Shown piece by piece: positions 5,149-5,207 of a stretch of DNA of 5,207 nt. The position numbers and the translations under genes are program-made. The stretch lies in NCBI GenBank assembly GCA_021617435.1, contig JAJWCP010000097.1:1-5207 (forward strand). The letters are read 5' to 3'. Every line of letters begins with the position of its first letter. Position 1 is the first letter of the stretch. The stretch is from Pseudomonadota bacterium (GTDB taxonomy: Bacteria; Pseudomonadota; Alphaproteobacteria; RF32; CAG-239). The notes below the pieces were generated by a model. It searched no databases. It was not told the DNA's origin and saw only the letters and a list, made by a program, of their open reading frames with translations.

Positions 5149-5202
5149 ACTCCGCGTTTTTTTTTTGCAATATTTACGAGTCCGTGCTGTGCATAAGTTG
5201 TA
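5113..5202 (-). repeat. 90-bp leader repeat, copy 2 (upstream of pilin B)
   Basis: Partner of 4130-4219, with three differences in 90 bases. It includes the hairpin, a ten-base A-tract on the gene strand and about 40 further bases. The window ends five bases beyond it, so any promoter lying further upstream is not visible. Confidence 0.9.
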
Positions 5203-5207
5203 ATAAC

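Overview
The window looks like chromosomal DNA from an AT-rich, probably uncultured alphaproteobacterium, perhaps a gut or host-associated lineage. Three things suggest this: a six-domain ribosomal protein S1 with an alphaproteobacterial-type C-terminus; in-frame palindromic repeats of the TGTCA...cTTGA...TCCA kind that are scattered in many alphaproteobacterial genomes; and pilin-like proteins with a GRSMVEMLGVLAI(I/V)GVLSVGAI signature that I associate from memory with gut metagenome alphaproteobacteria. The taxonomic call is an inference.

Layout. On the left, a MarC-family membrane protein (minus strand, 25-627) and rpsA (plus strand, 854-2542) diverge from a 226-bp intergenic region. That region holds a promoter for each gene, a perfect 10-bp inverted repeat over the marC -35 box, and a GC-capped hairpin close to the predicted 5' end of the rpsA mRNA. 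rpsA has no Shine-Dalgarno sequence and ends at a strong intrinsic terminator (2563-2610). Convergent to it lies a D-Ala-D-Ala dipeptidase (VanX/DdpX type, minus strand, 2604-3290) with its own near-consensus promoter at 3322-3350.

The right-hand part (3363-5207) carries two tandem minus-strand paralogues of a type IV pilin/pseudopilin-like protein, called pilin A (3363-4127) and pilin B (4277-5107) here. Their mature parts share the prepilin-peptidase motif, the hydrophobic helix and four aligned cysteines. Each gene follows an almost identical 90-bp leader (3 differences in 90). In both copies the leader can fold into a hairpin that buries the Shine-Dalgarno sequence. The predicted prepilin leader peptides are very long (45 and 73 residues). 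The pilin B leader is largely made of translated palindromic repeats: two identical 30-bp copies and one inverted copy that differs from them only at four fully compensated base pairs. A diverged relative may lie in the pilin A leader.

The genes do not form one pathway. S1 is a translation housekeeping gene, MarC and the dipeptidase are stand-alone genes, and the pilins look like members of a repeated surface or secretion gene family. The most unusual signals are the covarying palindromic elements inside a coding leader and the conserved ribosome-site-masking hairpin. No RNA genes, CRISPR arrays, transposases or integrases were seen, and there is no gene-free stretch over 300 bases.
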